This document shows positions 45,726 to 57,313 of a DNA stretch of 64,000 nt, piece after piece. Within the stretch, counting starts at the first letter, position 1; each line of letters opens with the position of its first letter. This DNA is from Herpetospermum pedunculosum (Eukaryota > Streptophyta > Magnoliopsida > Cucurbitales > Cucurbitaceae): positions 42,781,893 through 42,845,892 of the forward strand of contig CM051531.1 of NCBI GenBank assembly GCA_028017165.1, written 5' to 3'. The notes beneath the pieces were generated by a model. It made no database searches and had not been told where the DNA came from. It saw nothing but the letters and a program-made list of their open reading frames with translations. A program made the position numbers and the translations under genes.

Positions 45726-47606
45726 ATGGTGTCCACACGGGCTGAAAGATCCGCAGCCAAGAAGAAGGCTGATGACGCAGCTGAAGCGGCTGCGAGGGAA
45801 GCATTGCTCACCCTTGCAGATGATGGTGCCGTTCGCACCGGACCTCTTCCTAAGCTTCCTATCCGTAGGAAGAAGTGGAGGGTTGTCACTGAAATCCCTG
45901 CTGGACCATCTGAGCCAGTGGGCACGCCTAAGAAACGCCGGTGGAGTGTCGAGATGGCCGCCGAACCAAGCACAGCAAAGACTCCCTCTGTGGAGAGTCA
46001 AGAAACTGATCGTGCATCCCACGAGTCAGCCAAAGAAGGTTCGTCGCCATCCGCATCACCTGCGCACAGCCCTTCACCATCTGAACCAGTGCCAAGCGCA
46101 GAGTCGTCACCGCCTGCACAGAGCCCCGAGTTGTCTCCAGCACCTCAGAGTTCTGATCCGACACCTGCAGCAGCGCAGAGTCCTGAACTGCCGTCTTCGC
46201 CACTGAGTTCTGCGCAGACACCATCAGCGGAGCACAATCCCACGCCATTGCACGATTCTCCACGGCCTGATCCTGAATTCCCATACGGGGATTATCAAGA
46301 GTCCACGCAGGGCAGTGGCGATGCTGGGGAAGACGAAGTCTTTTCTCCCATGAGGGAAGACAGCCCTGATGTTCCTGCACAGCAGGATGATTCCATGGAG
46401 GAGACGTTGGGGGCATGCCTCCAGCAGATCAACATTAAGAAGAAGAAGAAGGCCAAGATTGTCAAGGCCAAGAAATCCAAGAAGCTGAAGAAGAAGAAGG
46501 CCAAGAGAGTGCCTTCAGCAGACAAAGAAAGCACGGAGCCATCACTCAAGAGGCTCAAGGTTGAGGCTGCCGAGTCAGCCAAGCCAGAAGATAAGGGGAA
46601 GGCCAAGCTCTACCCTGAAGACGAGCCTCAGTCAGTGAGGTATGTCTCATCTGACGCTGAATCCAGGGGCGTGGAGTTAAGGAAGAGGGAGTTGCTGCAC
46701 GAGAAAGGCTTCCTCGACCGACTTGCTGACCTGCCGCAGTTCTTGCGCGCAAGGGTGATCAACCACGGCTGGGAGGAATTCTGCAGACCGCCTAATCCAG
46801 CATACACGAGCATGGTGTATGATGTCTACGCTAATGTGCTCAGCCCTGAGGATGGCCTGTCTGTGGTCAGAGGGGTAGAAGTAGATTTCTCAGCCAAGGC
46901 CATCAATGAAGCATTTGGTCTCAAGGGCCAACCTCATACAGATTATGCACGGATTGTCGTTGAGCCTACTGAGGCAGTTTTGGAAGAGGCCATTCGGACT
47001 ATTGGCCAGCCTGAAGCTTCTTGGACCGTGTCACGCAATGGGAGGCACACTCTCATGAGTGCCAACCTCACGGCTAAGGCAGCTGTTTGGTTTTCGTTCG
47101 TGCGAAGGAGATTGTCCCCGGTGACTCACGAGACAACAATAAACCAGAGTCGATCGCTGCTGGTGTATGCAATCATGAGAGGTCTCACGATTAACGTGGG
47201 GGAAGTCATCACTTCGGCCATTGCTGAATGCGCCAAGAAAGGTAAGGGACCACTGTTTTTCCCTAATACCATAACCAAGCTATGTTTGCTTGCAGGAGTC
47301 CCCACCGAGCGTTTGGAGCAGCAAATGGCTTACACAGGCCATTTGGAGCTGCCTGCTAACCTGAGGCTGAGACGAAAGGGGAATATGGAGTTTGAACTGG
47401 ATAGGCTGGCTGCTGAACAGTCTCTATCCATGGCCTGCTTAATGGATATGCAGAGAAGAATGGCTCAATGGGCCACTTACGCACAGGCAAGGGACAAGGA
47501 AGTTGCTGACCAACTTGGATGCATCTTCCCTGATTTTCCCACGAATCTCCTGACTCCATGGGTGCCTCCAAGACCAAGAAGGAGTGATGATGAGGAAGAT
47601 GTCTGA
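45726..47606 (+). CDS. Athila env-position ORF (putative plant transposon protein)
   Basis: 626 residues from an ATG (MVSTRAERSAAKKKADDAAE). Residues about 80-235 are proline/serine/glutamate-rich and disordered-looking (SPSPSEPVPSAESSPP). Residues about 237-262 are very lysine-rich (KKKKAKIVKAKKSKKLKKKK), resembling a nuclear localisation signal. The conserved part is about 310-600 (VEVDFSAKAINEAFGLKG, GRHTLMSANLTAKAAVWFS, FPNTITKLCLLAGV). I see no signal peptide and no transmembrane segment, so although it occupies the env position of Athila, an envelope function is doubtful. Open in the copy at 60471-62312 with many differences, mostly tolerated. Confidence 0.85.
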   Translation: MVSTRAERSAAKKKADDAAEAAAREALLTLADDGAVRTGPLPKLPIRRKKWRVVTEIPAGPSEPVGTPKKRRWSVEMAAEPSTAKTPSVESQETDRASHESAKEGSSPSASPAHSPSPSEPVPSAESSPPAQSPELSPAPQSSDPTPAAAQSPELPSSPLSSAQTPSAEHNPTPLHDSPRPDPEFPYGDYQESTQGSGDAGEDEVFSPMREDSPDVPAQQDDSMEETLGACLQQINIKKKKKAKIVKAKKSKKLKKKKAKRVPSADKESTEPSLKRLKVEAAESAKPEDKGKAKLYPEDEPQSVRYVSSDAESRGVELRKRELLHEKGFLDRLADLPQFLRARVINHGWEEFCRPPNPAYTSMVYDVYANVLSPEDGLSVVRGVEVDFSAKAINEAFGLKGQPHTDYARIVVEPTEAVLEEAIRTIGQPEASWTVSRNGRHTLMSANLTAKAAVWFSFVRRRLSPVTHETTINQSRSLLVYAIMRGLTINVGEVITSAIAECAKKGKGPLFFPNTITKLCLLAGVPTERLEQQMAYTGHLELPANLRLRRKGNMEFELDRLAAEQSLSMACLMDMQRRMAQWATYAQARDKEVADQLGCIFPDFPTNLLTPWVPPRPRRSDDEEDV

Positions 47607-49062
47607 GTGCTATTTTGAGGAGCACCAAAAGGGAGTATTGCTGTTCCCTTAGAAAAATAAAAAAAAAAATCTGCTTTCTGTTAGACCATGTGAATTATGC
47701 TGTTTTTAGTTAATATTTTGATCTGTTTTAGTTGCTTAGTTTTAAGTTTTTAAATTGTTTAGTGTAGTCTGATGATAGCTGAGTAGGTAGGTTAGTTTAG
47801 TTTTATTTTTAGGATGCTTGAGTTACTGGAAAAAGCATGCTTAGGGGCCTTAATCAATGTTATATCTGCCCTGATCTAATTGCGAAATAATTGCGGTACC
47901 CGCAATTTTCATGACTAAAAGCATGTTTTGGACTGTCTGTTTAGCTAGGCTGTGATCTGTTTAAATTCTATCTTTTCCTGCTAACATGACCGCCTTATAT
48001 AGCTTATCTAAATGCATGCTGGATGAGTGTCATAGGACACCCTTTGATAGTTTAAATCGACCTCTAAACAGCTCAGCATGCACAGCTTTAAGCCCTTAAC
48101 TGTCTGTTTTTTTTTGTTAATTTTCTGCTACTGTGATATTTTCTTTTCAATGTTCTGTCTATGCCTAGGGTTTTAGATTCTCTTTGTTTTACCTTAGACT
48201 AGATGCTTCTAGGATAGTTTGGGGGTGTGCCACCTCAGACACTCATTGGGGACAATGAGTAGTTGAAGTTTGGGGGAGGCCACCCTAGGCCTAGGAACAT
48301 TCCTCTCTCCCTTAGAAACATAAGCATTCTTCTTCTCCCTTACAAAAAAAATGATGAACTGAAAAAAAAAAAAAATGAAAAATAGAATAAAAAGGGGGGT
48401 TTCTCTTAGGTTGCTAAGTAATCAGTGCCAAGTGTGTGACCCACAAGTGGCATTGCATCAAAAGGCAACCAAAGGAGAGGTCCCACCTAAGTAAGAAAAA
48501 AAAAAAGGAAAAGAGTAGGGAAGAAGAATGTAGACCTAGGAGTTATAACTTTGTGGCTTAGGTGTCCTATTTAAAAAGAACTCTGATCCTCAATTAGCTA
48601 AGCACAAAGTTGTAACTTGTAGGGTTGTTTAGGGAGATGAATGTCTATCCAATGTAGTGATGCCAGGGTTTAGGTTGTTCTCTAAAAGTACTACTGTCAC
48701 CGTTAATACTAAGACTGGCATGACTCTAAGGAATCCTAGACACATTAAAAATAAAGCTAGAAGCATGTACTGAGTTTGAAGTAAAGCTAGGCAGAATTTG
48801 AAACCTTAGGGATAGTGGCATGATATGACAAAAGCAAATAGATCAGTTGTAGGAAGTTAACAAAAGCAGGTGAGTGTTAGGCAGGCGAAGTCAGAAAAGG
48901 CTAGATAAGAGGGTAGTTTTAAAACTAAGAAGTGTGTCACAGGACAGCAGTGCTATAGATAGGGATATAGGGGAGTCAGTAGGTGGTTAAAGAAGGAGAA
49001 ACAGCAGCCTAGGAAAGTCCTTAGTATGCTTGAGGACAAGCAAAGCCTTAAGTTTGGGGGTG
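47607..49062 (+). other. 3' untranslated region and polypurine tract of the Athila element
   Basis: Non-coding 1.46 kb. Ends in AAGTTTGGGGGTG (49050-49062) directly against the 3' LTR, the polypurine tract. Two more TTTGGGGG tracts occur at about 48218 and 48270. The order CTTGAGGACAAGCAAAGCCT then PPT is also present in the two minus-strand elements. Confidence 0.8.
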
Positions 49063-50779
49063 TGTTAAGTCTCTGAAAGTGACTTATTTAGGACCCATTT
49101 AGCTTAAGAAGATGTACACTTCTAGGTGTTTTTGATAGCATTTAGCCTAAACCTATGCTTTAATATGAGAATTAGAAGAAGGTAGCTAATCTAGGACTTA
49201 TGTACAATAGGTAGAAAAAGGGTTGAAAACCGAAGGAAAAGAATGAAAAAAGCTGCATTGCGACAGCATTGCGAAGACATTGCTGAGGCCGCAGTTATTC
49301 AAGTGAAAACCGTAAGTTGACTGATCTTTTTCCGTTAATTTCCGTAATTTCAGGGATTCATTCTTTCTCCTCCATCCATTCTGATATATGACGTTGAAGA
49401 TTGATGGTTCTCCTTGGCCCAAACGCACCTGCAAACTACTATAAAAGGGGGCCAAAGTCGGAGGTTTGATCATCATCCGAAGCGCAGAAGTCCTCTCGCA
49501 GTCCATCATTTCTCTCTGTTTTCCTTTGCCGTCTTTTGGAGTGAGAGTCTCAGCTGTTGGAATCGATAATCTGATAGGAAGGAGAGAAGATTCTTCTTCT
49601 CTCTCGATTGGATTCATCCAAGCAAGGCTGACCTTTCATCCCCTTCATTCGAGGCGACTGCAACGAAGCTTTTCAGCACCCTTTTACTGTTTTCTGTCGT
49701 TCTTCTTCTTATTTCCAGTTTTGATCATTGTTGTTCTTAGCTTAGTGTTTTAGTTACTGCAGTTCGTTGTTGTCTGTCTCTGAATTTCTGCTTCTACGTT
49801 TCCCTTTGTCGTTCAAACATTCATAGTAATCAAAGTACATTTCTGCATTTCACAGTTTCCACTTTCTGCTGCTACGGTTTTGTCTTGCTGTTCTAAGCAC
49901 ATTTCCCTTCTAAGCATGTCTGTTTTATCTTACATTTCCACTCTCTATATTTCCATGAGTAGCTAAGTCACTTAGGGGCATGCTAATGACAGAACTATAG
50001 GCTAAAAAACGTGCATCAAGTGTGTAGGATAGCTCTCGAATCATTGATTGTATGTAAGCTTCATCTTACGGGCAATTTCGATTGGCCATCCATTTTGTCC
50101 AAAGAACTCCTAACCTCTGGAAGGAGTAAGAGTTCAGAGTCATATAATCATGCTAGCCTTTCATGGTAATCAGGAAACGGCCTAGGAATAGGCGTTTCCC
50201 TAGTACAAACTAAACACTCCTGTTTTAACAAGATGCTTAAGACCTTACTTTGAAGTCGAGTAAACTTAAGACTCTAATGCATGGAATCGGACGATACTTG
50301 AGATAGAGTGAGTTTGATGTATAGAGAGTTGATCCAAAGCTTGAGAATCGTAATAAAGTGCCTATAGGATAGTCATTAGTAGCCCTTAACTCACCCAATT
50401 ACACACTTTCGCTGCTGTTTAATTGCGGAAACATTGCGGTCCTCGCAATTCTGTTGTTTTATCATTCTGTTTAGTTGTTTTCTTCTTCGTTTATTAATTC
50501 CATCTCTTGTCTTTTGCATCTAATTTCAACTTGCATTTGTTTATGTTATATTCCTTTACACATTCAGCAAAACTTAGATAATTAAAAACCAATTTTACCC
50601 CATCAAATCCACCCCATCTTTCTTAACAAATACACTTCGCGAATAGCTAAAAATGAGTCTCTGTGGAAAAAACGAATGAAATATACTTACTACTTGCTGT
50701 GAGACCATGTATGCTTGCATGTTCTAAGTGCTCTCTCTACCCTTTTGCATATTTATCTTTACACATTGAGCACGCAACA
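49063..50779 (+). repeat. 3' LTR of the complete Athila element
   Basis: Same length as the 5' LTR with about three substitutions seen by eye (near 49533, 50180 and 50475). Ends CGCAACA and is followed by the CCTGG target duplication. Confidence 0.95.
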
Positions 50780-51488
50780 CCTGGGCCTTCATCTCATTCA
50801 CCTCGTGGGACTGGCTGATTTGATGCACTTGGCCTAATCCTCCTCTAACTCCAAACTGTTGGGAGTTAGCTGCCATATTAGCTATCAATTGTTTGGCCTC
50901 AGCTGGGGTCTTCTCAATCAATGCCCTGCCACTCGCTGCATCAATCATCTGCCGATCATAGGGAGTCATCCCCTCATAGAAATACTGAATCAATAGTTGG
51001 TTGGCGATCTAGTGGTGTGGGAAACTTGCGCACATGCGCCCAAATATTTCCCAATATTCGTGAAGCGACTCACCCACGTCCTGGGTGATACCATATATTC
51101 TTTTCCACAGAGTTGTTGCGAGGGATGCAGGAAAATATTTTTCTAGAAACATCCTCTTCATCTTCTGTCAGGTCGTGATGGATCCAAAGGGCAGATAATA
51201 GAGCCAATCCTTGGCTTTGTCTTTCAGCGTGAAGGGGAATGCCCTTAAATTCAGTTGCTCCTCTGTTACGCTTGAGGGCTTCATCTTCGCGCACACGCAA
51301 TGGAACTCCATCAGGTGCTTATTCGCGTCCTCTCCTGCATTTCCATGAAAAGAAGGCAATTGGTGAATTAAACCTGATTTTAACTCAAAGTTACCTGCGA
51401 CGATTGGGTAGGTAATGCAGAGAGGTTGTTGATTCAAGTCTGGCGCTGCAAGCTGTTTCAACGTCCTAGGCGCTTCTTCCTGCGCCAT
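50780..51488 (-). pseudogene. gag N-terminal part of dead Athila-like element (copy B, proximal part)
   Basis: Starts at ATG 51488 (MAQEEAPRTLKQL) and continues the copy B gag up to NEMKAQV, where the Athila insertion cuts it. Carries the same TGA (51168-51170) and TAG (51009-51011) stops as copy A. Immediately upstream, at about 51497, the sequence switches to the 1.9-kb block instead of the leader, PBS and LTR seen in copy A: a deletion junction. Confidence 0.85.
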
Positions 51489-51497
51489 AGCTTCTCT

Positions 51498-53430
51498 TAA
51501 CTTTATAAATTTAAGACTTTTTTTACATTTGATACTATAGTTGATTGTAATATTAAAGTTAGACTACGGTTGATCTTTAATATTTAAGTTAGACTATGTT
51601 GTTAGTATTTAAAATTAAATATTTTTTTTTTACTTTTAGGACTACATTGTTAATATTTTTGCTTTTATTATGATATTTTAAAAATTTTGAACTTTTAGAT
51701 ATTATGATGGCTATGAAGCTATAAAGCTAGTAGTATTAAGAAAATTGTGGTAGTGCGAGAGCGAGATGGCGTTAGTCATATAGCTAGAGTGGTACTCCTA
51801 AAGTGACATTGGAAATTATACACATCCAAAAGTGGTTTTTTTTTTTCATTTAGAATGATATTTACATCCAAAATACATTGAAAACAAATTCTCCCCAAAA
51901 GAGGGGTGGAAACTACAAAGCATTAGAATCGGAGTAATAAGAATTTTCTTTAACCACAGATGTTGATAAATCTCTTCTCTTTCTCTTCTTTACTCCGCTT
52001 GGCCCACCCGCATAATGAACCTTCGTCTTCCTATTTTCGGCTCTTGGTTGCTCATCAATCGTCTCAGAGTGCTGAACATCGTGGGGGCACAACCTTTGCT
52101 TGACACCTCTGCGTTTTGTTGCGCCACAGGTGGCGGAGAATGTGTTGTATAACAAGATGAAGTCGAAGGAGATGAGAAAGAAGAAGAAAAATGAGTGCTA
52201 CCATTATAAGTTTTTTCTAATGTGGTTGTGTGCTTCAGGGTTGAGGCAACAAAAGTATCGGAGTTTGGGGACAAGGTTCCATAAGGAAGTTGAGGAAAGA
52301 ATGGTTTAAAGACATGGTTGTAAAAGGATAATAGAAGACGAGGACAAAGACAAGAAAGCAGAAGGATTTTGTGAGTTGAGTATGGTAGAAGATGAGAATA
52401 AAAAGGGGCTGGAAAGGCGATGAACCGACGACGAGAATTTATGGAAACTTATTGTCATCAAACGTTCCATTTCGAGTTTCGAAGTGCACTCGAGAACCGG
52501 CTGCGAGAATTAATTAATTGACGTAATCGAGAGCGATCAACTGTGATATATAACGAGAGTTTTAGGGAGTGATAACGAGATTAATAGAGCGATAGTGAGA
52601 TTTAGGGAGCAATAACGAGATTAAAAGAGCGATAGCAAAATTTTGCAAGCGAGCAAACGAGAGCAACACAGATACGTACAGATCAAATGAGGAACTGACC
52701 CTATTCTTTCGAACTCTTGATAAAGAATGCTTTGGTTAGAAGTTAGATGGACTAACTAAAAGGACAAAGAAAAAAAGCAAATTTCACTTCTGCGGACTTT
52801 TGGAAAATTCGTCAAAGACCAAATTAGTTTGGTAGTAATAAGAAATCAACAACACAATCGACCATTCTACGGTGGACGATAGAACATTCGAAGTTCGGTA
52901 ACTCTTTGCACAAATAGGTCTAAACCTAGTTTCAAAGTCGCTGAACAGCACTCAAAAAGTGCTAATATTTAGCTGCTAAGTCTTGTGAGATAATTAATTA
53001 TTTGTGCTTAATTGATATATTTTGAAGAATTTAATAGCTTAGGGGTACATCGGACCATTGCATTAGATTAGAGCTTAAAAGAATGTTTTAGTGGATAATA
53101 TTAATTAATCATTCCGAGTGTTTATACTATATAGATTAATTAATCAAATGTTATTTAATTGTGATAAATGGTTTGTTGGTTTAGGGAACCTTGGTAGAAT
53201 GATGGGCTTGAGTTTGAGTTTAAAGGAAGACAAAAATTCCATTATTTTTGTCCTCCCTTAGACTTGTTATTTAGCTTGATTTCCAAGCAACTAATAAGTG
53301 CTCTAATTCGAGTTTAGGAGATTTACAACTTAGCATGATTGGGCATCTTCTTCTTTTATGCTTATTCTTATAAGTATGCTTGCATAATAGACTTTTTATG
53401 GTTAATTTAGATTACTTATCTCATGTCTCT
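51498..53430. repeat. 1.9-kb duplicated block, copy B
   Basis: Matches 26431-28354. Fused directly to gag at about 51497 (CATAGCTTCTCTT then AACTTTATAAATT) and cut on the right by the LTR of a diverged Athila element at 53431. Includes the first part of the probable solo LTR (about 52963-53430) and a frameshifted copy of the small hypothetical ORF (from 51913, minus). Confidence 0.85.
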
Positions 53431-55080
53431 TGTTGCGTGCTCAATGTGTAAATTAAAATGCAAGAGTAGAGCACTCAGAACATACAAGCATACATGGTCT
53501 TGTAGCAAGTAATAAGTATTTTTTCATTCGATTTCCCACAGAGATTTATTCTTAGCTACTAACGAAGTGAGATGTTAAGTGAGTGAGGGTGGTGGAAATG
53601 GGGTAGATTTCAGTTTAAAGTGCCTAAATATTAAGGAACGTGCGAAATATGAAAGCATAAACAAGTGCAAGTAAATAGGTAAGCTCAGATGTAGAAGGAA
53701 AAGAATTGCGCAGACAACAATTTTCTAGCAATGTTAGTAACAACGTTTTAAGTGTAAAGTGTGGAAACAAGGGCTACTAACGACTCCTCTATAAGCTTTT
53801 TCATACGATTCTCAAGCAGTAGATCAACTCATCATGCATCAAACTAACTCATTCTCATGTATCTCTCGATTTCATGCATTAGATCCTTTAGTTTACTCAT
53901 GTCCAAGTAAGGCCTTAAGCATCTATTTATAAAAGCAAGTTAATGATTTGTACTAGGAAAACGCCTATTCCTAGGTCGGTTTCTGGCTACCATGAAAGGC
54001 TAGCATGAATGTACGACTCTGAACTCTTACTCCTTCCAGAGGTTAGGAGTTCTTTGGACAAAATGGATGACCAATCGAAATTGCCCGTGGGATGAAGCAC
54101 ACACACATTCAATGCATTTGAAGTTAACCTACATGCTTGATTCACGTATTTCTACCTATAGACATGTCATTAGCATACCCTTATGTGAGTTAGTTACTCA
54201 TGGATGAAGATGGAGTGGAAAGATTTAAGTATTTAAACATGCTCGACAGTATTCAAGAAGAAACGACAGCAAACAGAAGAAATGGAGAACTTGCGAAGTG
54301 ATGAAATAATGCTTTGATTAACCAAGGTTTGAACTAAACAAATAACAACTTTGAACAACTAAAGCTAAACAGAAGAGTACGAAATAGAGTGGAGTAGCAG
54401 ACAAAAGTGAAATAACGATGACAGACACGAAAAGGGAAACGAAAACAGCAGAAAGCAGTAAAGTATGCGTGTGCACTCCTCGCCGCAACGCCTCGGATGA
54501 AAGCCGAAGGTAAGCTTGATCGTGGATGAATCCAATCAGAAGAGATGAAAGATCCTCTCTTCTTCCTCTTAGATTATCGATTCCACCAGCTGAAACCTTC
54601 ACGCCAACGACCGGAAGAGAAAACAATAAGAAACTGCGTTGAGAAGGGAGATCTACGCCTTTCGAGTGTGTTTCTGTCCTTCCCCCTTGACCTCCTTTTA
54701 TAGTATTTTGCAGGTACGATTCGTCCAAGGAGAACCATCCATTCTGAACAACAACACTCCAGGTCGCAGCAGGAGAAAAAACGAGCAGCTGAAAGATCGT
54801 AACAAAATAGAAATCGGTTAGACAACTTAACAAATTTCACTTAAAACATTGCTGAGACAGCAATGTTTTCGCAATGTTTCAGCAATGTGCAAATTTCAAG
54901 TCTTTAGCTTTGTTTTTGGTTCTTTTCCTTTCCTTTTACACATAAGTCCTAATTTAGCTTCATTCTACTAATTCTCATATATAAGCACAAGTTTAAGCTA
55001 AATTCTACCAAAAATGCTTAAGAGTGTTCATCTTTCTATAGCAAATAAGTCCTAAAATAATCATTTTTGGAGACGTAACA
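53431..55080 (-). repeat. 3' LTR of the diverged Athila element (1650 bp)
   Basis: Minus-strand boundaries TGTTACGTCTCC and TTGAGCACGCAACA. Same arrangement as the 1717-bp LTRs but clearly more diverged, so an older or different subfamily. TATA at 54695-54702 (minus). Confidence 0.88.
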
Positions 55081-56531
55081 CACCCCCAAACTTAAGGTTT
55101 TGCTCGTCCTCGAGCAATATAAGGACTTTATTTGGGCTACTATTACTCTCTCTAACTGCTTACTGACTTCCCTAAATTCACTATCTAAGGCATGGCTGTC
55201 CTGTAACACGCTTCTAAGTTTAAAACTAACTTCTCATTTTGCTTCTTCTGATTTCTCTCGCCTTATAATCCTACTGTTTTATTAACTCCCTACAACTGAT
55301 CTATCTGCTTTGGTCATTAGGTTCATTGTGCAACTATCCCTAAGTTTTCAAACTCTACCTAGCTTTACCCCAGACTCAGTACATGCTTCTAATGTTTTTC
55401 TTTTGAGCTGCCTAGGATTCCTTAGAGTCATGCCAGTCTTAGTATAAACCAGTGACAGTAATACTTTTTATAGAACAACCTAAACCCTGGCATCACTACA
55501 TTGGATATCCATTCATCTCCCTTAACAAACCTACAAGCTACAACCCTGTGCTTAGCTAATTGAGGATCAGAGTTCATTCACATAGGACACCTAAGCACAT
55601 AAGCTATAACTCATAGGCATACACTCTTCTTCCTTGGTTTTTCTTTTTCTTTCCTTCTTTGGTAGGGCCTCTCCTTTGGTTGCCTTTTGATGCAATGCCA
55701 CTTGTGGGTCACACACATGGCACTGATTACTCAGCAACCTCAAGAGAGACACCACTCTTTATTCTTTTTTCTTTTTTTTTTTCTTTTCAGTTCATCATTT
55801 TTTCAAAGAAGAAGAAGAATGCTTATGTTTAAGAGGGAGAGAGGAATGTTCCTAGGCCTAGGGCTGCCTCCCCCAAACTAAAACTTCTCATTGTCTCCAA
55901 TGAGAGTCTGAGGTGGCACACCCCCAAACTTGTCCTAGAAGCATCTAGTCTAGGGCAAAACAAGGAGAATCTAAAAGTCCTAGGCATAGAATGAACTTTC
56001 CTAAAGCAAATAACATAGCAGCAGAATTTTGCAAAAAACAGTCTGTTAAGGGCTTAAAGAGATGCATGCTGAGCAATTTAAGGAACTAAGTTAAACTATC
56101 AAAGGTGTACTAAGACACTCATCCAGCATGCTCACAGATAGATCATATATAGAAGTCAAGAAACAGCAAGAGAGCAAAATTTAAACAGAACCAGCCTATC
56201 CAAACAGTCAGCCAATAGCATGCGAAACTGAACAAAAATTGCGGACTCTGCAAAAAATTCGCAATAAACCTATAGGGCATATTTATCAGTGATCAAGGCC
56301 CCTAGCGTGCTATGTCCAGTCATAAAAAACTACTCAAAATAGGAAACTAAAACAAGCTAACTACGCAGATACCAACAACCTATACTAAACTATCCTAAAC
56401 AACTAAGGAAAATAAAAAACAGATCAAGTATTGGATTCAAAACAGCAGTCACAAGTTAACGAAAAGCAAGTTTTTTTTTTTTTTTCACGAGGGAACAGAA
56501 ATACTCCCTCCAGTGCCCTTCAGACTGGCAC
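55081..56531 (-). other. 3' untranslated region and PPT of the diverged Athila element
   Basis: CACCCCCAAACTTAAGG at the LTR border is the PPT in reverse complement, with two further CCCCCAAACT tracts at about 55872 and 55921. No coding sequence. Confidence 0.75.
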
Positions 56532-57313
56532 TCAATCGTCCTTATCCTCATCTCTCCTTTCCCTAGGAGGTGCCCACAGCTTCAATAGATCAGTGGGGAA
56601 GGCAGGGAAGATGCACCCCAACTGATCAGCCACGTCTTTGTCCCTCGCCTGCGCATATTCAGCCCACTGCGCCATCTTGTGCTGCAGGTCCATTAAACAC
56701 GCCATGGATAGTGATTGAGCAGCAGCCAGGCCGTCCAGCTCAAACTCCATGTTGCCCCTCCTTCGCATCCTCAGGATGGTGGGCAGTTCCAAATGGCCCG
56801 TGTAGGCCAACTGTTTCTCGTTTTTCTCCATTAGGACTCCTGCACGAAGGCACAATTTAGTTATAGTGTTAGGGAAAAACAGTTGACCCTTACCTTTCTT
56901 CGAGCAGTCGACAATGGAGGCAGCAATGACCTCACCAACGTCAATGGTGAGGCCCCTCATGATGGCGTATAGCAGTAGTGACCTCCCCTGGTTTATAGTT
57001 GTCTCGTGAGTCACAGGGGAGAGGCGTCTGCGCACGAAGGAAAACCAGACAGCCGCCTTGTCGCGTAGGGTTGCACTCATCAGGGTGTGCTTCCCGTTCC
57101 TAGATACCGCCCATGATGCCTCTGGCTTGCCAATTCTGTGCAGGGCCTCCTCCAAGACTGCCTCAGATGGCAGATCAATGATCCTGGCATAGTCAGAATG
57201 GGGGTATCCTTTGAGGCTGTAGGCCTCATTGATCGCATTGGCAGAGAAGTCCACCTCTACCCCCCTCACCGTGGACAAGCAGGCGTCCGGATGTGCAAGA
57301 TTGGCGTAGAAAT
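56532..57313 (-). pseudogene. Athila env-position ORF, C-terminal part, cut by insertion
   Basis: About 260 codons open from the insertion border at 57313 to the stop at 56532. Corresponds to roughly residues 360-626 of the complete ORF (VEVDFSANAINEAYSLKG, FPNTITKLCLRAGV, LGCIFPAFPTDLLKLW). More diverged from the other two copies than they are from each other, matching its LTR. The N-terminal part must lie beyond the window. Confidence 0.88.

Larger units (their letters stand above)
37918..50779 (+). mobile_element. Complete Athila-type LTR retrotransposon (12.9 kb)
   Basis: LTRs 37918-39634 and 49063-50779 are both 1717 bp and differ at about three positions by eye. Target duplications CCTGG lie at 37913-37917 and 50780-50784, and the unbroken target is present in copy A near 21636. 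Order: LTR, tRNA-Asp-type PBS, gag-protease-RT-RNaseH, integrase, env-position ORF, 3' untranslated region, PPT, LTR. One frameshift in the RNase H region is the only obvious lesion. Athila/Calypso elements are defined by this layout. The near-identical LTRs imply a recent insertion. Confidence 0.95.
53431..57313 (-). mobile_element. Diverged Athila element, 3' part (interrupted)
   Basis: Minus-strand element whose 3' LTR (53431-55080), 3' untranslated region (55081-56531) and C-terminal env-position ORF (56532-57313) are in the window. At 57314 another Athila LTR is inserted into the ORF, so the rest lies beyond 64000. It is inserted in the duplicated probable solo LTR; the 5 bp before the LTR are TCTCT. 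Confidence 0.88.

Noticed and set aside
40738..47628. Alternative-frame ORFs of 60-160 codons inside gag-pol and the env-position ORF
   Set aside because: Shadows of the real frames; none carries conserved motifs.
37918..50779. Similarity of 37918-39634 and 49063-50779 as a segmental duplication
   Set aside because: TG...CA ends, 5-bp target duplications, PBS and PPT show that these are the two LTRs of one element.
37134..51488. Copies A and B of the gag as two independent insertions of one family
   Set aside because: They share the same two stop codons and the same neighbouring 1.9-kb non-transposon block, so they derive from duplication of an already dead locus.
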